A stretch of 64,000 nucleotides of DNA, from the NCBI RefSeq assembly GCF_001482305.1, contig NZ_LOHP01000058.1, positions 37,348-101,347 on the forward strand, written 5' to 3'. Below are positions 30,189 to 39,846 of the stretch, one piece after another. The stretch comes from Leucobacter sp. G161. Lineage in GTDB: Bacteria; Actinomycetota; Actinomycetes; Actinomycetales; Microbacteriaceae. The translations under genes were made by a program, and so were the position numbers. The notes under the pieces were generated by a model. It was not told the origin of the DNA. It did not search any database and saw only the letters and a program-made list of their open reading frames with translations. Every line of letters starts with the position of its first letter. The first letter of the stretch is position 1.

Positions 30189-30501
30189 AGATCCCCCAAA
30201 TATTTTGTTCCGGCGCACCAAATAGACCGGCGCACCGGATACCCCTTTGTGTGTGCGAGAAACTGGGTTCGTTATCCGAACACCTCTGCTGCGCGATCCC
30301 CCCGGCGCACAGCGAGTAACCCCCACGGGCGTAATTGCCCATTGAAACCCTAGCAGAGTCGGGTAGCACACATTGGCTCGCTCGGGCAGAGTTCGCCGAG
30401 GGCGATGACGGCGGGCCAGAACAGCCCCTCAACACCGCAGAAACGACGGCAGAAACACCGTTGGCCGGACCCTTTCGGATCCGGCCAACTGTGACTACTC
30501 G
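30189..30501. other. Upstream region of the adhesin gene, with 10-base direct repeats
   Basis: No gene is visible in this stretch. It carries two direct copies of CCGGCGCACC (30210-30219 and 30227-30236, 17 bases apart) and a shorter copy, CCGGCGCAC, at 30302-30310. They lie 22-122 bases upstream of the adhesin start and could be activator or repressor sites. The tRNA-Leu terminator lies at the far end of the stretch. Confidence 0.5.
30460..30489 (-). terminator. Terminator downstream of tRNA-Leu
   Basis: Perfect 10-base arms GTTGGCCGGA (30460-30469) and TCCGGCCAAC (30480-30489). On the minus strand it follows the tRNA 3' end by 12 bases and is followed by GGTGTTTCT. Confidence 0.8.
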
Positions 30502-30584
30502 TGCGCAAGGGGGGACTTGAACCCCCACGCCCTTGCGGGCACTGGCACCTGAAGCCAGCGCGTCTACCATTCCGCCACTTGCGC
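30502..30584 (-). tRNA. tRNA-Leu (anticodon CAG)
   Basis: 83 bases fold as a class II tRNA: acceptor stem GCGCAAG/CTTGCGC, anticodon stem CTGGC/GCCAG with loop TTCAGGT giving anticodon CAG, a long variable arm (TGCCCGCAAGGGCG) as expected for Leu, and T-arm GGGGGTTCAAGTCCCCC. The discriminator base is A; CCA is not encoded. It lies upstream of fhaA on the other strand, the same neighbour as in Mycobacterium tuberculosis. Confidence 0.96.
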
Positions 30585-30755
30585 GAGTCTGTTCCCTGCG
30601 CAGCAATCACGCGGACAACTCGTATAGCTTAGCAGCACTCGGTTATCTAAAACAAAGCGAGTAAACTTGCACAGAAATAGCAGCATGATACGTTCGCTAT
30701 ATTTTGCGGTTTCGCGGGCCTCCCGCGGAGCGAGGTTGACAGAAAGGAGCGGGAC

Positions 30756-31505
30756 ATGGGTTTTCTCGACAGCGTCGAACGGTCTCTCGAACGCGCCGTG
30801 AATGGGGCCTTCGCTCGCACATTCCGTTCCGGGGTGCAGCCCGTAGAGATTGGTTCGGCACTCAAACGAGAGCTCGATATCGGGGCCGTGGTCGTCGACC
30901 GCGACCGAGTACTCACCCCGAATCGCTTCGTGGTGCGAGTGGCCCCGCAGGATGCGGATCGGCTACTCAAGCTGGGTGATGCACTCGAGAGCGAGCTTCG
31001 CGACATTGTTCGCAAGCATGCGACCCGACAGAATTATCAGTTCCTCGGCGAGCCCGACGTCGAGATCCGCTCCGATGATTCCCTCACCGGTGGGGTGCTG
31101 CAGGTCGACGCCACCCAGGTAGAGGGCGGGGTGTCCTGGGTCGCGGCAATCGATGTCGACGGTTACCGACACGAGCTGCCCCGCGGCGTGACGCTCGTCG
31201 GTCGCGGATCAGATTGCGGTATCCGCATCACTGACAACGCCGCTTCCCGTAAACATCTGGAGATCGTGTGGGACGGCACGAATGCGCTCGCGCGCGATCT
31301 CGGATCGACGAACGGCTCCAAGATCGAAGGCCAACGATTCCGAGAAGCACGCCTCCAAACAGGCACCGTCATCATGATTGGGCAGACTGCGCTACGCTTC
31401 CAACTGGTGCCTGGACGTACCAAGGCGCCGAGGCAGAGCACTTCAGCGGGGTCATCGACGCGCGGCTCCGCCAGTGTCGACCAAGATTTCTGGGGGGCCA
31501 ATTGA
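30756..31505 (+). CDS. fhaA: FhaA-like protein: DUF3662 plus C-terminal FHA domain
   Basis: A 249-aa cytoplasmic protein. Residues 1-115 match the DUF3662 domain (MGFLDSVERSLERAVNGAF, VQPVEIGSALKREL); residues 145-220 are a forkhead-associated domain (LVGRGSDCGIRITDNAASRKH ... DLGSTNGSK) that binds phosphothreonine. In mycobacteria FhaA binds phosphorylated targets of PknB and helps regulate peptidoglycan synthesis. AAGGAG precedes the ATG. TATATT at 30698-30703 is a possible -10 box. It is the first gene of the seven-gene block ending with pknB. It is shorter than mycobacterial FhaA (about 530 aa), which has a long linker. Confidence 0.93.
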   Translation: MGFLDSVERSLERAVNGAFARTFRSGVQPVEIGSALKRELDIGAVVVDRDRVLTPNRFVVRVAPQDADRLLKLGDALESELRDIVRKHATRQNYQFLGEPDVEIRSDDSLTGGVLQVDATQVEGGVSWVAAIDVDGYRHELPRGVTLVGRGSDCGIRITDNAASRKHLEIVWDGTNALARDLGSTNGSKIEGQRFREARLQTGTVIMIGQTALRFQLVPGRTKAPRQSTSAGSSTRGSASVDQDFWGAN

Positions 31506-32041
31506 GCGAAACAACGTTGCTCATCGTGCGCATCGGCTTTCTGCTGCTGCTTTGGTTTTTCATCTTCTCGATTGTGTACGCGTTGCGGAGCGACCTGTTC
31601 GGCGCACCGGCTCGGAAGCTACGGAGCGAGGGCCCGACCGTTCAACCGGCCGCCGCGGTCGCTCAGCAGTCAGCCACGGCACCCCAGACGGCCCGTCCGC
31701 CGGTCATCACCCCGTCGGGAGGTGCCCTCCCCACAGCGGGAGCGACTGGCCCCGCACGATCCCTCGTGATCACGTCCGGCGTTGCGACCGGAACCTCCAT
31801 CCCGCTCGATGAAGACTTCGTCACGATCGGCCGGAGCTCAGATTCGACACTCGTCATTGTTGATGAGTACACCTCCACCTACCACGCCCGCCTCGCCCGA
31901 TCGGGCGGCGAATGGGTGCTCACTGATCTTGATTCAACCAACGGCACGCTGCTCGACGGCACGAAGGTTCGTAACCCCATCACGGTGCCACTTTTCACGC
32001 CCGTCACAATCGGCAAAACCACCTTCGAGCTGAGGCCTTAG
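31502..32041 (+). CDS. fhaB: FhaB-like FHA-domain membrane protein
   Basis: A 179-aa protein with one N-terminal membrane helix (IVRIGFLLLLWFFIFSIVYAL, about residues 8-29), a Pro/Ala-rich linker and a C-terminal FHA domain (IGRSSDSTLVIVDEYTSTYHARL, LTDLDSTNGTLLDG). The start is a TTG at 31502 overlapping the fhaA stop (TTGA). The family member FhaB/FipA of mycobacteria is a PknA/PknB substrate acting at the division site. Confidence 0.92.
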   Translation: MSETTLLIVRIGFLLLLWFFIFSIVYALRSDLFGAPARKLRSEGPTVQPAAAVAQQSATAPQTARPPVITPSGGALPTAGATGPARSLVITSGVATGTSIPLDEDFVTIGRSSDSTLVIVDEYTSTYHARLARSGGEWVLTDLDSTNGTLLDGTKVRNPITVPLFTPVTIGKTTFELRP

Positions 32042-32043
32042 CC

Positions 32044-33420
32044 GTGTCATACGGATACGCGAGTGCGGTCGCCTCGCACGTCGGCATGGTTCGCGCGAAC
32101 AACCAGGATTCGGGCTACGCCGGCGATTATCTTTTCCTCGTAGCTGACGGCATGGGCGGCCACGCGGGCGGCGACGTTGCCTCCGCACTCGTCACCCGCG
32201 ACCTCGCAAAGCTCGACGAAGCCCCGGTCGGCTCCCCCGAGCAGGCCGCAGAGCGCCTCCGTGAGTCCCTCTTGGCAGCGAACACGATGCTACGGGACAC
32301 GGTGAAGGATCACCACGAGCTTGCGGGTCTCGGCACCACGTTTGTCGGCTTTCTCACCGTGGGCGAACGGCTGGCCCTCGCCCACATCGGAGACTCACGG
32401 CTGTACCTCTTTCGCGACGGCGCCCTCAGGCAGGTCACGAAGGATCACACCTTCGTGCAGCGGCTCGTCGATAGCGGCAGAATCACTGAGGAAGAAGCGC
32501 AGTTCCACCCGCGCCGGTCCGTGCTGATGCGCGTGTTGGGCGACGTCGAGTCAGCCCCAGAGGTCGACACGATGGTGCTCGACACTCAACCCGATGACAT
32601 CTGGCTGCTGTGCTCGGATGGGCTCTGCGGCTACGTCGACGACGACGACATTGAGAAGATACTGCGCCGACGCCGCTCCCTGCAGGGGGCAGTTGACGAC
32701 CTCATCGACAAGAGCCTCTCCCACGGCGCCCCCGATAACGTCACGGTTGTCCTCGTAGAAACCACCACTGCCGCCGAAGCGGAAGAGCTTGAGCTTGACG
32801 CTCCGCCTTCGGCGCAGCGCCCGGGTGACACGCTTGAAATCGGCGGTCGGTTGTTCGAGGACGACGATCCGCTCCCCGCGCACGCAGACACCGGCGTCCC
32901 GCTTCAGGGTCCGCGCAATCCCCGGTTTGTCGGCTCCGCAGCGAATGCGCCGCTGCTGCGCGACGGCACGACAAACACCGCGCGCACCCGGCTCGCGAGC
33001 CGCCGCCGCATCCGCCGGCTCCCCGCCGTCGAGGAAAGCCACTTCGAGGCGCGCGCCGACGAGTACCTGGCCGAGCTCCTCGCCGAGACCCGCCGAAGCA
33101 ACCGTAGGCGTCGGGTGATGTGGCTCCTGGGCGTCATCGCTGTGCTCGCTGCGATCGGCAGCGCGCTGCTGTTCGGCTACCAGTGGACCCAAACCCGCTA
33201 CTTCGTCGGCACCGACGGCGACACTGTGGTGATCTACCAGGGCGTCCATCAGGATCTGGGCTCATTCTCATTGTATTCGGACGCCGAACACACCGGGATT
33301 CCGCTCGACGCGCTTGATGGCCTGGAGCGCCGGGCGATCGAGCGAACGATCGGGGCGAGTTCGCTCCAGGAAGCACGCGAGATCGTCGAGCGACTGGGGG
33401 ATACGCCAGATGCCGAATAA
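32044..33420 (+). CDS. pstP: PP2C-type Ser/Thr phosphatase PstP
   Basis: A 458-aa phosphatase that reverses phosphorylation by PknA and PknB. The PP2C metal-binding motifs are visible: NNQDSGYAGDYLFLVADGMGGH (about residues 19-40), LAHIGDSRLYLF, LLCSDGLCGYV and PDNVTVVLV. A basic juxtamembrane stretch (RRSNRRRRVM) leads to one membrane helix at about residues 358-380 and an extracellular tail of about 80 residues. GTG start two bases after fhaB. Its last 11 bases overlap rodA. Confidence 0.96.
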   Translation: MSYGYASAVASHVGMVRANNQDSGYAGDYLFLVADGMGGHAGGDVASALVTRDLAKLDEAPVGSPEQAAERLRESLLAANTMLRDTVKDHHELAGLGTTFVGFLTVGERLALAHIGDSRLYLFRDGALRQVTKDHTFVQRLVDSGRITEEEAQFHPRRSVLMRVLGDVESAPEVDTMVLDTQPDDIWLLCSDGLCGYVDDDDIEKILRRRRSLQGAVDDLIDKSLSHGAPDNVTVVLVETTTAAEAEELELDAPPSAQRPGDTLEIGGRLFEDDDPLPAHADTGVPLQGPRNPRFVGSAANAPLLRDGTTNTARTRLASRRRIRRLPAVEESHFEARADEYLAELLAETRRSNRRRRVMWLLGVIAVLAAIGSALLFGYQWTQTRYFVGTDGDTVVIYQGVHQDLGSFSLYSDAEHTGIPLDALDGLERRAIERTIGASSLQEAREIVERLGDTPDAE

Positions 33421-34816
33421 AGCCAAGGGGCCGAAGCCACGCAGCTTCGAGGACAACCGAACCAGCGAAACCGTACTGCACCGCATCACGGCCATCCGCG
33501 CGCCGCGCAAGCTGCGTTCGTTGGAAACCGCGCTCCTCATTTTCGCACTCGCGATCGGCGTAGCAGCGGTCGTCATTATTGATTTGACGGTGCAGCAGGA
33601 GATCACACCAGCGCTGCTCCCCACTGGCATTCCGTTTGTGCTCGCAGTCTTCGGACTGCACCTGCTCGTCAGGCGCATCGCTCCCGACTCCGATCCCCTC
33701 ATCATGCCCATCGCGGTCATGCTGAACTCCATCGGGGTCGCCATGATCTACCGGATCGATCTCGCAAACGGCACGAGCGGATGGGGCGCCACGAGCGTGC
33801 GTCAGCTGCTCTGGTCGACGATTGCGATCGTCGTCGCCGGCGTCGTGCTCTTCTTCGTGAAGAATCACCTCGTGCTCTACCGCTACACCTACCTGTTTGG
33901 GCTCGGCGCGCTCGTCCTGCTACTCCTCCCGATGCTGCCGTTCATCGGGCACGAGGAGTGGGGTGCCCGTGTGTGGATCAAGCTGGGGAGCTTCTCCTTC
34001 CAGCCCGGGGAGATCGCGAAGATTTTCCTCTCGATCTTCTTCGCCGGGTATTTGGTTCGGAACCGCGACGCGCTCTCGATGGTGGGCAAGAAGTTCGCCG
34101 GGATCCGCTTCCCGCGTGGCCGCGACCTCGGGCCACTGCTCGCATTCTGGCTCGTCGCCATGGCTGTCCTCGTCTTCCAGCGCGACCTCGGCACCTCCCT
34201 GCTCTACTTCGGGCTGTTCCTCTCGATGCTGTACCTGGCGACCGGTCGCATCGGGTGGATCGTGTTGGGCGTCGGCCTGTTCCTCGTCGGCGGTATCGCC
34301 GCGAGTCAGACGCTCTCGTACGTGCAGCGCCGCTTCGAAAACTGGCTCGACCCCTTCGCTGACCCGTTCGACACGGGTCTCCAGATGGTGTCTGGCCTGT
34401 TCGGGATGGCGAACGGCGGTATGACCGGCACCGGCCTCGGCCAGGGGTATCCCCAGGACCCCCCCGTCGCCCAGAGCGACTACATTCTGCCGAGCATCGG
34501 CGAGGAACTCGGACTCATCGGTCTGTTTGTCGTCCTCGCGGCGTATTTGCTGCTCGTTGGCCGCGCCCTGCGCATCGGCTTCGCGGGTCAGGACGACTTT
34601 GGAAAGCTTCTCGCAGCCGGATTGGGCTTTGCGATCGCACTCCAGGTCTTCGTTGTCGCTGGCGGAGTCACCCGAGTGATCCCGCTCACCGGCCTCACCG
34701 CCCCGTTCCTGGCGGCGGGTGGTTCATCGCTTGTCTCGAACTGGATCATCGTCGTGCTCCTCTTACTTCTCTCGAACTCGGTGCGCAACCGGCCTAAGTT
34801 GGTGATCCGTTCATGA
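33410..34816 (+). CDS. rodA: RodA/FtsW family peptidoglycan polymerase (SEDS)
   Basis: A 468-aa polytopic membrane protein (about twelve segments) of the SEDS glycosyltransferase family that polymerises lipid II together with a class B PBP. Family hallmarks include SFSFQPGEIAKIFLSIFFAGYL, the conserved region VLVFQRDLGTSLLYFGLFL and the C-terminal GLTAPFLAAGGSSLVSNW. The ATG at 33410 lies inside the end of pstP; its stop overlaps the pbpA start by four bases. PbpA is its expected partner. Confidence 0.96.
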   Translation: MPNKAKGPKPRSFEDNRTSETVLHRITAIRAPRKLRSLETALLIFALAIGVAAVVIIDLTVQQEITPALLPTGIPFVLAVFGLHLLVRRIAPDSDPLIMPIAVMLNSIGVAMIYRIDLANGTSGWGATSVRQLLWSTIAIVVAGVVLFFVKNHLVLYRYTYLFGLGALVLLLLPMLPFIGHEEWGARVWIKLGSFSFQPGEIAKIFLSIFFAGYLVRNRDALSMVGKKFAGIRFPRGRDLGPLLAFWLVAMAVLVFQRDLGTSLLYFGLFLSMLYLATGRIGWIVLGVGLFLVGGIAASQTLSYVQRRFENWLDPFADPFDTGLQMVSGLFGMANGGMTGTGLGQGYPQDPPVAQSDYILPSIGEELGLIGLFVVLAAYLLLVGRALRIGFAGQDDFGKLLAAGLGFAIALQVFVVAGGVTRVIPLTGLTAPFLAAGGSSLVSNWIIVVLLLLLSNSVRNRPKLVIRS

Positions 34817-36300
34817 ACAAACAGTTGAAGTTCCTCTCGCGTACGGTGTTTGCGATGTTCATCGTGCTGTTCTTCTCGGTCACGATGATCCAGTTCGTGA
34901 GCGCCGATGAGCTCCGAAATAATCCGCTTAACCAGCGCACGATCAAGAACGGCTACAAGGTTGAGCGCGGGTCGATCATCATCGATGGCGATCCGATTGC
35001 GTTCTCGACACCGACGAATGATTCGTTTAAGTATCTGCGCAGCTACGATCCCGGCACGATGTATGCGCCGGTGACCGGTCACTACTCACGCCAGCAGGGC
35101 ATGACGGGCCTCGAAGCGGCGATGAACAAGGAGCTGTCCGGCAACGCCGACGCTCAGTTCTTCACCCGCATCCAGAACACGCTCAACGGGGTCAAGCCAC
35201 AGGGGAGCTCGGTCGACACCACCATCAACCCGAAAGCCCAGCGGGCTGCGTACGAGGCGATGCAGGAGTTCTCGTTTGAGGGCGCCGTGGTCGCGCTCGA
35301 GCCGGGAACGGGCAATATCCTTGCGCTCGTTTCTACGCCGACCTACGACCCGAACCTGCTGTCCTCGAACGACGACAGCGAGATCATCGCGAACTACGAT
35401 GCGCTCAACGCAGATGAGCTGCAGCCACTCGTCAACCGCGCAATCGCCGGAGATCTCTACGCACCGGGCTCCGTCTACAAACTCGTCACTGCCGCCGCGG
35501 CGATCGAGAGCGGCGCCGCGAAGCCGTCGACCGAGTTCTCCAACCCGGCGAGCCTGACGCTCCCGCAGTCGAGCCACGTCATGCGCAACTCCGACCAGCA
35601 GACGTGCGGATCGGGCGCGAAGGCCTCGCTCGAGACCGCGATCATCTATTCCTGCAACATTCCTTTTGCCGAGATGGCGATGGATATGGATAAAGATGAG
35701 GTGCCAAAGATGGCTCGCGCCTTCGGGTTCGACCAGGAACTCGCAATTCCCACCGAAGTGACCCCGAGCGTCGCACCAGCTCCGCTGGACCAGGCACAGG
35801 TCGCTCTCTCGTCGATTGGGCAGCTCGATGTGCGAACCACCCCGTTGCAGGTCGCGATGGTCTCTGCCGCGATCGCAAACGGCGGAAAGCTCATGAAGCC
35901 GGAGCTGGTGGATCGTGTCATCGCCCCAGATCTGCGCGTGGAGCACGAGACCAAGCCCGAAGAGATGAGCCAGCCCATTTCTCCAGAAACCGCAAAGGCA
36001 ATCACTGGGATGATGGAGAAGGGCGTGTCCGATTCAACGGGCTTCGCGCACCTCTCCGCCATCGACGGCGTGCGCGTCGCCGGGAAAACCGGTACGGCAC
36101 AAAACGGAATCGACACCAACGGGAACGATCTTCCCTATACCCTTTGGTATACAGGCTTTGCGCCAGTCGACGACCCCAAGGTTGCCGTAGCTGTCGTCAT
36201 CGCTAATGGGGGCGGGGCAAGCTTTGATTATCAGGGGGGTTCGTATGAACTCCCGACAGCAGTTGGAAAACGAGTCATGGAAGCGGTGTTGAACGGATGA
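34813..36300 (+). CDS. pbpA: Class B penicillin-binding protein PbpA
   Basis: A 495-aa transpeptidase with one N-terminal membrane helix (residues 8-30) and a periplasmic domain. The three acyl-serine transferase motifs are present: SVYK (in APGSVYKLV), SCN (IIYSCNIPF) and KTGTAQ. It cross-links glycan strands made by RodA; in mycobacteria PbpA acts in septation and is a PknB target. It overlaps rodA (ATGA) and pknA (ATGA), so stoichiometric co-translation is likely. Confidence 0.96.
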   Translation: MNKQLKFLSRTVFAMFIVLFFSVTMIQFVSADELRNNPLNQRTIKNGYKVERGSIIIDGDPIAFSTPTNDSFKYLRSYDPGTMYAPVTGHYSRQQGMTGLEAAMNKELSGNADAQFFTRIQNTLNGVKPQGSSVDTTINPKAQRAAYEAMQEFSFEGAVVALEPGTGNILALVSTPTYDPNLLSSNDDSEIIANYDALNADELQPLVNRAIAGDLYAPGSVYKLVTAAAAIESGAAKPSTEFSNPASLTLPQSSHVMRNSDQQTCGSGAKASLETAIIYSCNIPFAEMAMDMDKDEVPKMARAFGFDQELAIPTEVTPSVAPAPLDQAQVALSSIGQLDVRTTPLQVAMVSAAIANGGKLMKPELVDRVIAPDLRVEHETKPEEMSQPISPETAKAITGMMEKGVSDSTGFAHLSAIDGVRVAGKTGTAQNGIDTNGNDLPYTLWYTGFAPVDDPKVAVAVVIANGGGASFDYQGGSYELPTAVGKRVMEAVLNG

Positions 36301-38027
36301 GGCCAGCGGCAGGGATCACATTCGGCGGGCGCTACGAGCTGAGCTCCCGCATCGCCGTCGGAGGCATGGGCGAGGTCTGGAAGGCGAGCGACAGCATTAT
36401 TGGTCGCACCGTCGCCATCAAAATCCTCAAAGACGAGTACATGGGCGACCCCGGCTTCCTCGAGCGCTTCCGCGCGGAAGCGCGACACGCCGCACTCGTC
36501 AATCACGAGGGCATCGCGAACGTGTTCGATTACGGCGAAGAGCAGGGCTCTGCGTACATCGTCATGGAGCTCGTTCCCGGTGAAGCCCTCTCAGCGATCA
36601 TTGACCGCGAGGGCCGCCTGCCGGCGAACCGCGTGGTCGGGATTGTTGCGCAGGTCGCGACCTCGCTGCAGGCAGCCCACGACGCTGGACTCGTGCACCG
36701 CGACATCAAGCCAGGCAACCTACTCATCACCCCCGAAGGTCGGGTGAAGATCACCGACTTCGGCATCGCCCGCATCGCCGACCAGGTCCCGCTCACCGCG
36801 ACCGGCCAGGTCATGGGCACCGTGCAGTACCTCGCGCCCGAGCAGGCAAGCGGTCACGCTGCCACGCCGTCGACCGATATTTACTCGCTCGGCATTGTTG
36901 CTTACGAGTGCCTTGCGGGCAAGCGTCCGTTCACCGGCGAGTCGCAGGTCGCCATCGCGATGGCGCAGATCAATGACACGCCGCCCGAGCTTCCCGCGGA
37001 TGTTCCGGAGCCGGTGCGCAACCTCGTCATGGCGTGCCTCTCGAAGGACGCAGCGAGCCGGCCAGAGTCGTCGGCAAAGCTCGCGCAGGCTGCAGCAGCG
37101 CTGCACCGTGGGAACATCGAGCTCGCGGCAAGCTACGTCCCGCAGATCCTCGGGGACGCTGTCGACCCCACCGCAACCGTCGTTATGCCGCAGCAGCCGG
37201 GATCGGACGCCGCAACGACCGCGCTCCCGCGCACCCAGGCGATGGATCCGACCATGGCGCTCACCGACACGGAGCTCGAGGGCGATGAGCTTGAGGAAGA
37301 CGAGAAGAAGCGTAGCCGGTGGAAGTGGCCGCTCATCACGCTCCTCGCGCTGCTGCTGCTCATCGGTGGCGGCACCGCCTTCGCGCTACTCAGCGGGAAC
37401 GGCGATGACGCTAAGCCGACCGAAAGCAGCAAGACCTCGTCGAAGACCACGAAGCCCCCGACGACGCCGACCACTTCCTCGCCCGCACCTGTCACCAGTG
37501 CGACCATCGATGCGAGTCAGGTCGTCGGGAAGAGCTTCGAAGAGGCCAAGGGGTACCTCGAGGGACTGAAGTTCACCAATGTCGCTCGCAAGGACGGCTC
37601 AGCAGTACCTGACGATCAGGTTGGCCTCGTCTCAGACGTCTCGCCGCAGGGGAACACCGAGTTCAACGAGCTCATCACCCTCACCGTGAACATCAGCTAC
37701 GGCTCGATCGCCGCTCCGGGGGCACCTTCCACCGCGAACTCCACGGTGACCGTGGGCGACCCAATCGTTCTCCAGGGCTTCGCATCCGCGTGCCCCGCGG
37801 GCCTGCAGCTCGGCGCATACGAGGTCCAGCTCAGCGATTCGAAGCTCGCACAGCTCACGAATAACGCTTCCGCAAGCGGTGTGACCCTCCGGGCAACCGC
37901 CGAGGGAACGCTGAATGTCACTTATAGCTACCGCTGCGAGGGACCCCAGCAGCGCATCTCCGAGGTTTCCGCTCCGGTCACCATCACGATTCAGCCACAA
38001 GCACCGGCAGAAGAGGACGAAAGCTAG
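36297..38027 (+). CDS. pknA: PknA-like Ser/Thr protein kinase with one PASTA module
   Basis: A 576-aa membrane kinase. Kinase domain about residues 12-275: glycine loop AVGGMGEV, invariant Lys in VAIKIL, catalytic HRDIKPGN, DFGIAR and an activation loop with VMGTVQYLAPEQ. An acidic linker (ELEGDELEEDEKK) leads to the membrane helix (about 347-366), a Ser/Thr/Pro linker, one PASTA-like module (about 403-470) and an Ig-like tail with a Cys pair (SACPAG, YRCEGP). M. tuberculosis PknA has no PASTA module, so the ectodomain here is larger. Start overlaps pbpA by four bases. Confidence 0.93.
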   Translation: MRPAAGITFGGRYELSSRIAVGGMGEVWKASDSIIGRTVAIKILKDEYMGDPGFLERFRAEARHAALVNHEGIANVFDYGEEQGSAYIVMELVPGEALSAIIDREGRLPANRVVGIVAQVATSLQAAHDAGLVHRDIKPGNLLITPEGRVKITDFGIARIADQVPLTATGQVMGTVQYLAPEQASGHAATPSTDIYSLGIVAYECLAGKRPFTGESQVAIAMAQINDTPPELPADVPEPVRNLVMACLSKDAASRPESSAKLAQAAAALHRGNIELAASYVPQILGDAVDPTATVVMPQQPGSDAATTALPRTQAMDPTMALTDTELEGDELEEDEKKRSRWKWPLITLLALLLLIGGGTAFALLSGNGDDAKPTESSKTSSKTTKPPTTPTTSSPAPVTSATIDASQVVGKSFEEAKGYLEGLKFTNVARKDGSAVPDDQVGLVSDVSPQGNTEFNELITLTVNISYGSIAAPGAPSTANSTVTVGDPIVLQGFASACPAGLQLGAYEVQLSDSKLAQLTNNASASGVTLRATAEGTLNVTYSYRCEGPQQRISEVSAPVTITIQPQAPAEEDES

Positions 38028-38103
38028 TCGTTCGGGCCTTTGATCAGGGGCTCAAGCAATAGACTTTGACTCAGTTATGTCGGCGAGTGCGGAAGAGGTG
38101 AAC

Positions 38104-39810
38104 ATGTCGGAAGACGCGGGCGCGGGAAACTCGCGGGTTCTTGCGGGGCGCTACGCCATCGGCGAGTTCATCGGGCAGGGTGGCATGGCCACCGTATACC
38201 GAGGCACCGATATCAAACTCGGGCGCCAGGTCGCCATCAAGGTGATGAAGTCCGAGCTGTCGAACGACGAGTCGTTTCGCTCTCGCTTCCGCCAGGAGGC
38301 CCAGTCGGCCTCCCGAATGGCTCACCCGACGGTCGTCCGTGTCTTTGACGCCGGCGACGACCTCATCCAGACAGCAGAGGGCGCGAAGCGACTCCCGTTC
38401 ATTGTGATGGAGTACGTCGAGGGGACCAACCTTCGGCAGTTCATCGAGGAGAACGAACTCTCACAGACCGAGGCGGCTCGCATCGTCGAGTCGGTGCTGA
38501 CCGCACTCGAGTACTCGCATCGAGCTGGCATCGTGCACCGCGACATTAAGCCCGCGAACATCATGATCACCAAGTCCGGCCAGGTCAAGGTGATGGACTT
38601 CGGTATCGCGCGTGCCGTGTCAGAAACTTCCTCAACGCTGCAGCAGACCACCGCGATTCTCGGCACTGCCGCGTATTTTTCGCCGGAGCAGGCAAAGGGC
38701 GAGTCGGTTGACGCGCGCACCGACCTGTATTCGACCGCCGTCCTGCTGTATGAACTCCTCGCGCGGGAGGTCCCGTTCCGCGGAGACACTGCGGTGGCGG
38801 TGGCCTATCAGCACGTCAGCGAACGCCCGACCCCGCCGAGTGAGCGCAATCCCGAGATTCCGCCGGAGCTCGATCGCGTTGTGCTCTACGGGCTCGGCAA
38901 GGATCGCGCGCGTCGCTTCCAGACAGCCGCTGAGTTTCGCGATGCGCTCAGCATCGCCGCGAGTGGCAAGATGCCCGATCTACCGACCCACGACACCCAG
39001 AACACGGTGCTGTTTTCTGGCGGCGAAGAGGTTTCAGAGTCCGATCTCGCGCTCCGGCAGCTCGCCGAGGGCGGCGGAAGCCGCACACAGAGCCGCCCGC
39101 CGGTGATGTGGACGTGGGCAGCGATCCTCACGATCGCCGCAATTGTGATCGCCGTGGTGTTTTGGCTCGTGAACCTCGTTCCGAACGAGATTTCGCCGTC
39201 GAACGTGCGCGAGATCCCCGAGCTTACGAACAAGACGCGTGCTGAGGCCGTCGAGATCCTCACGGAGCTCGATCTTGAGATCATCCAGGTTGAACAAACA
39301 GACGAGAAGGTGGCCGAGGACCACGTGATTTCGTCGGATCCTGAGGCTGGGACGACGGTGAATATCGGTGAGGAAGTGACCCTGCTCATCTCGTCCGGCC
39401 CGGTGCAGGCGGTTGTGCCTGACTTCGCCGGTCAATCACAGGCGAAGTACACGGCAACCCTCGAAGATCTGGGGCTTACGGTCGGCAAGGTGACGTCCAA
39501 GGACGACCCGGTGGCCCCGGCGGACCGCGTCATTAGCATTTCCCCCGAGGTTGGTTCGAAGATTCCTTCCGGAGGGGCCGTGAGCGTCACGGTCGCCACC
39601 GGCAAAGTCGATATCCCTGACGTCATCGGGCAGGCGCTCGACACCGCTCAGAACGCGCTGAGCGGACTTGGGCTCGACCTCACAATCGATGCACAGATGA
39701 CGTCGGTCACCGGCTGCGTCTTCAACGAGCAGCTACTCATTAGCGGTCAGACCCTCGTGGGTTCCAACCCGCAGGGCTCACAGCTCACGCTGAGCTACTG
39801 CGCCGGCTAA
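38104..39810 (+). CDS. pknB: PknB-like Ser/Thr protein kinase with three PASTA modules
   Basis: A 568-aa receptor kinase that senses lipid II or muropeptides and controls cell-wall synthesis. Kinase domain about residues 15-275 (GQGGMATVYRG, VAIKVMK, HRDIKPANIM, DFGIARA, GTAAYFSPEQ), membrane helix near residues 337-360, then three PASTA modules ending SQLTLSYCAG. ATG 38104 has GGAAGAGG upstream. An in-frame ATG at 38077 lies 11 bases after a TAGACT box (38060-38065), so a short-leader longer form is possible. A 76-base gap separates it from pknA, the widest in the block. Confidence 0.96.
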   Translation: MSEDAGAGNSRVLAGRYAIGEFIGQGGMATVYRGTDIKLGRQVAIKVMKSELSNDESFRSRFRQEAQSASRMAHPTVVRVFDAGDDLIQTAEGAKRLPFIVMEYVEGTNLRQFIEENELSQTEAARIVESVLTALEYSHRAGIVHRDIKPANIMITKSGQVKVMDFGIARAVSETSSTLQQTTAILGTAAYFSPEQAKGESVDARTDLYSTAVLLYELLAREVPFRGDTAVAVAYQHVSERPTPPSERNPEIPPELDRVVLYGLGKDRARRFQTAAEFRDALSIAASGKMPDLPTHDTQNTVLFSGGEEVSESDLALRQLAEGGGSRTQSRPPVMWTWAAILTIAAIVIAVVFWLVNLVPNEISPSNVREIPELTNKTRAEAVEILTELDLEIIQVEQTDEKVAEDHVISSDPEAGTTVNIGEEVTLLISSGPVQAVVPDFAGQSQAKYTATLEDLGLTVGKVTSKDDPVAPADRVISISPEVGSKIPSGGAVSVTVATGKVDIPDVIGQALDTAQNALSGLGLDLTIDAQMTSVTGCVFNEQLLISGQTLVGSNPQGSQLTLSYCAG

Positions 39811-39846
39811 CGTCGCCGTTCCACCCAGACGAGACTCTCAGCCTGG

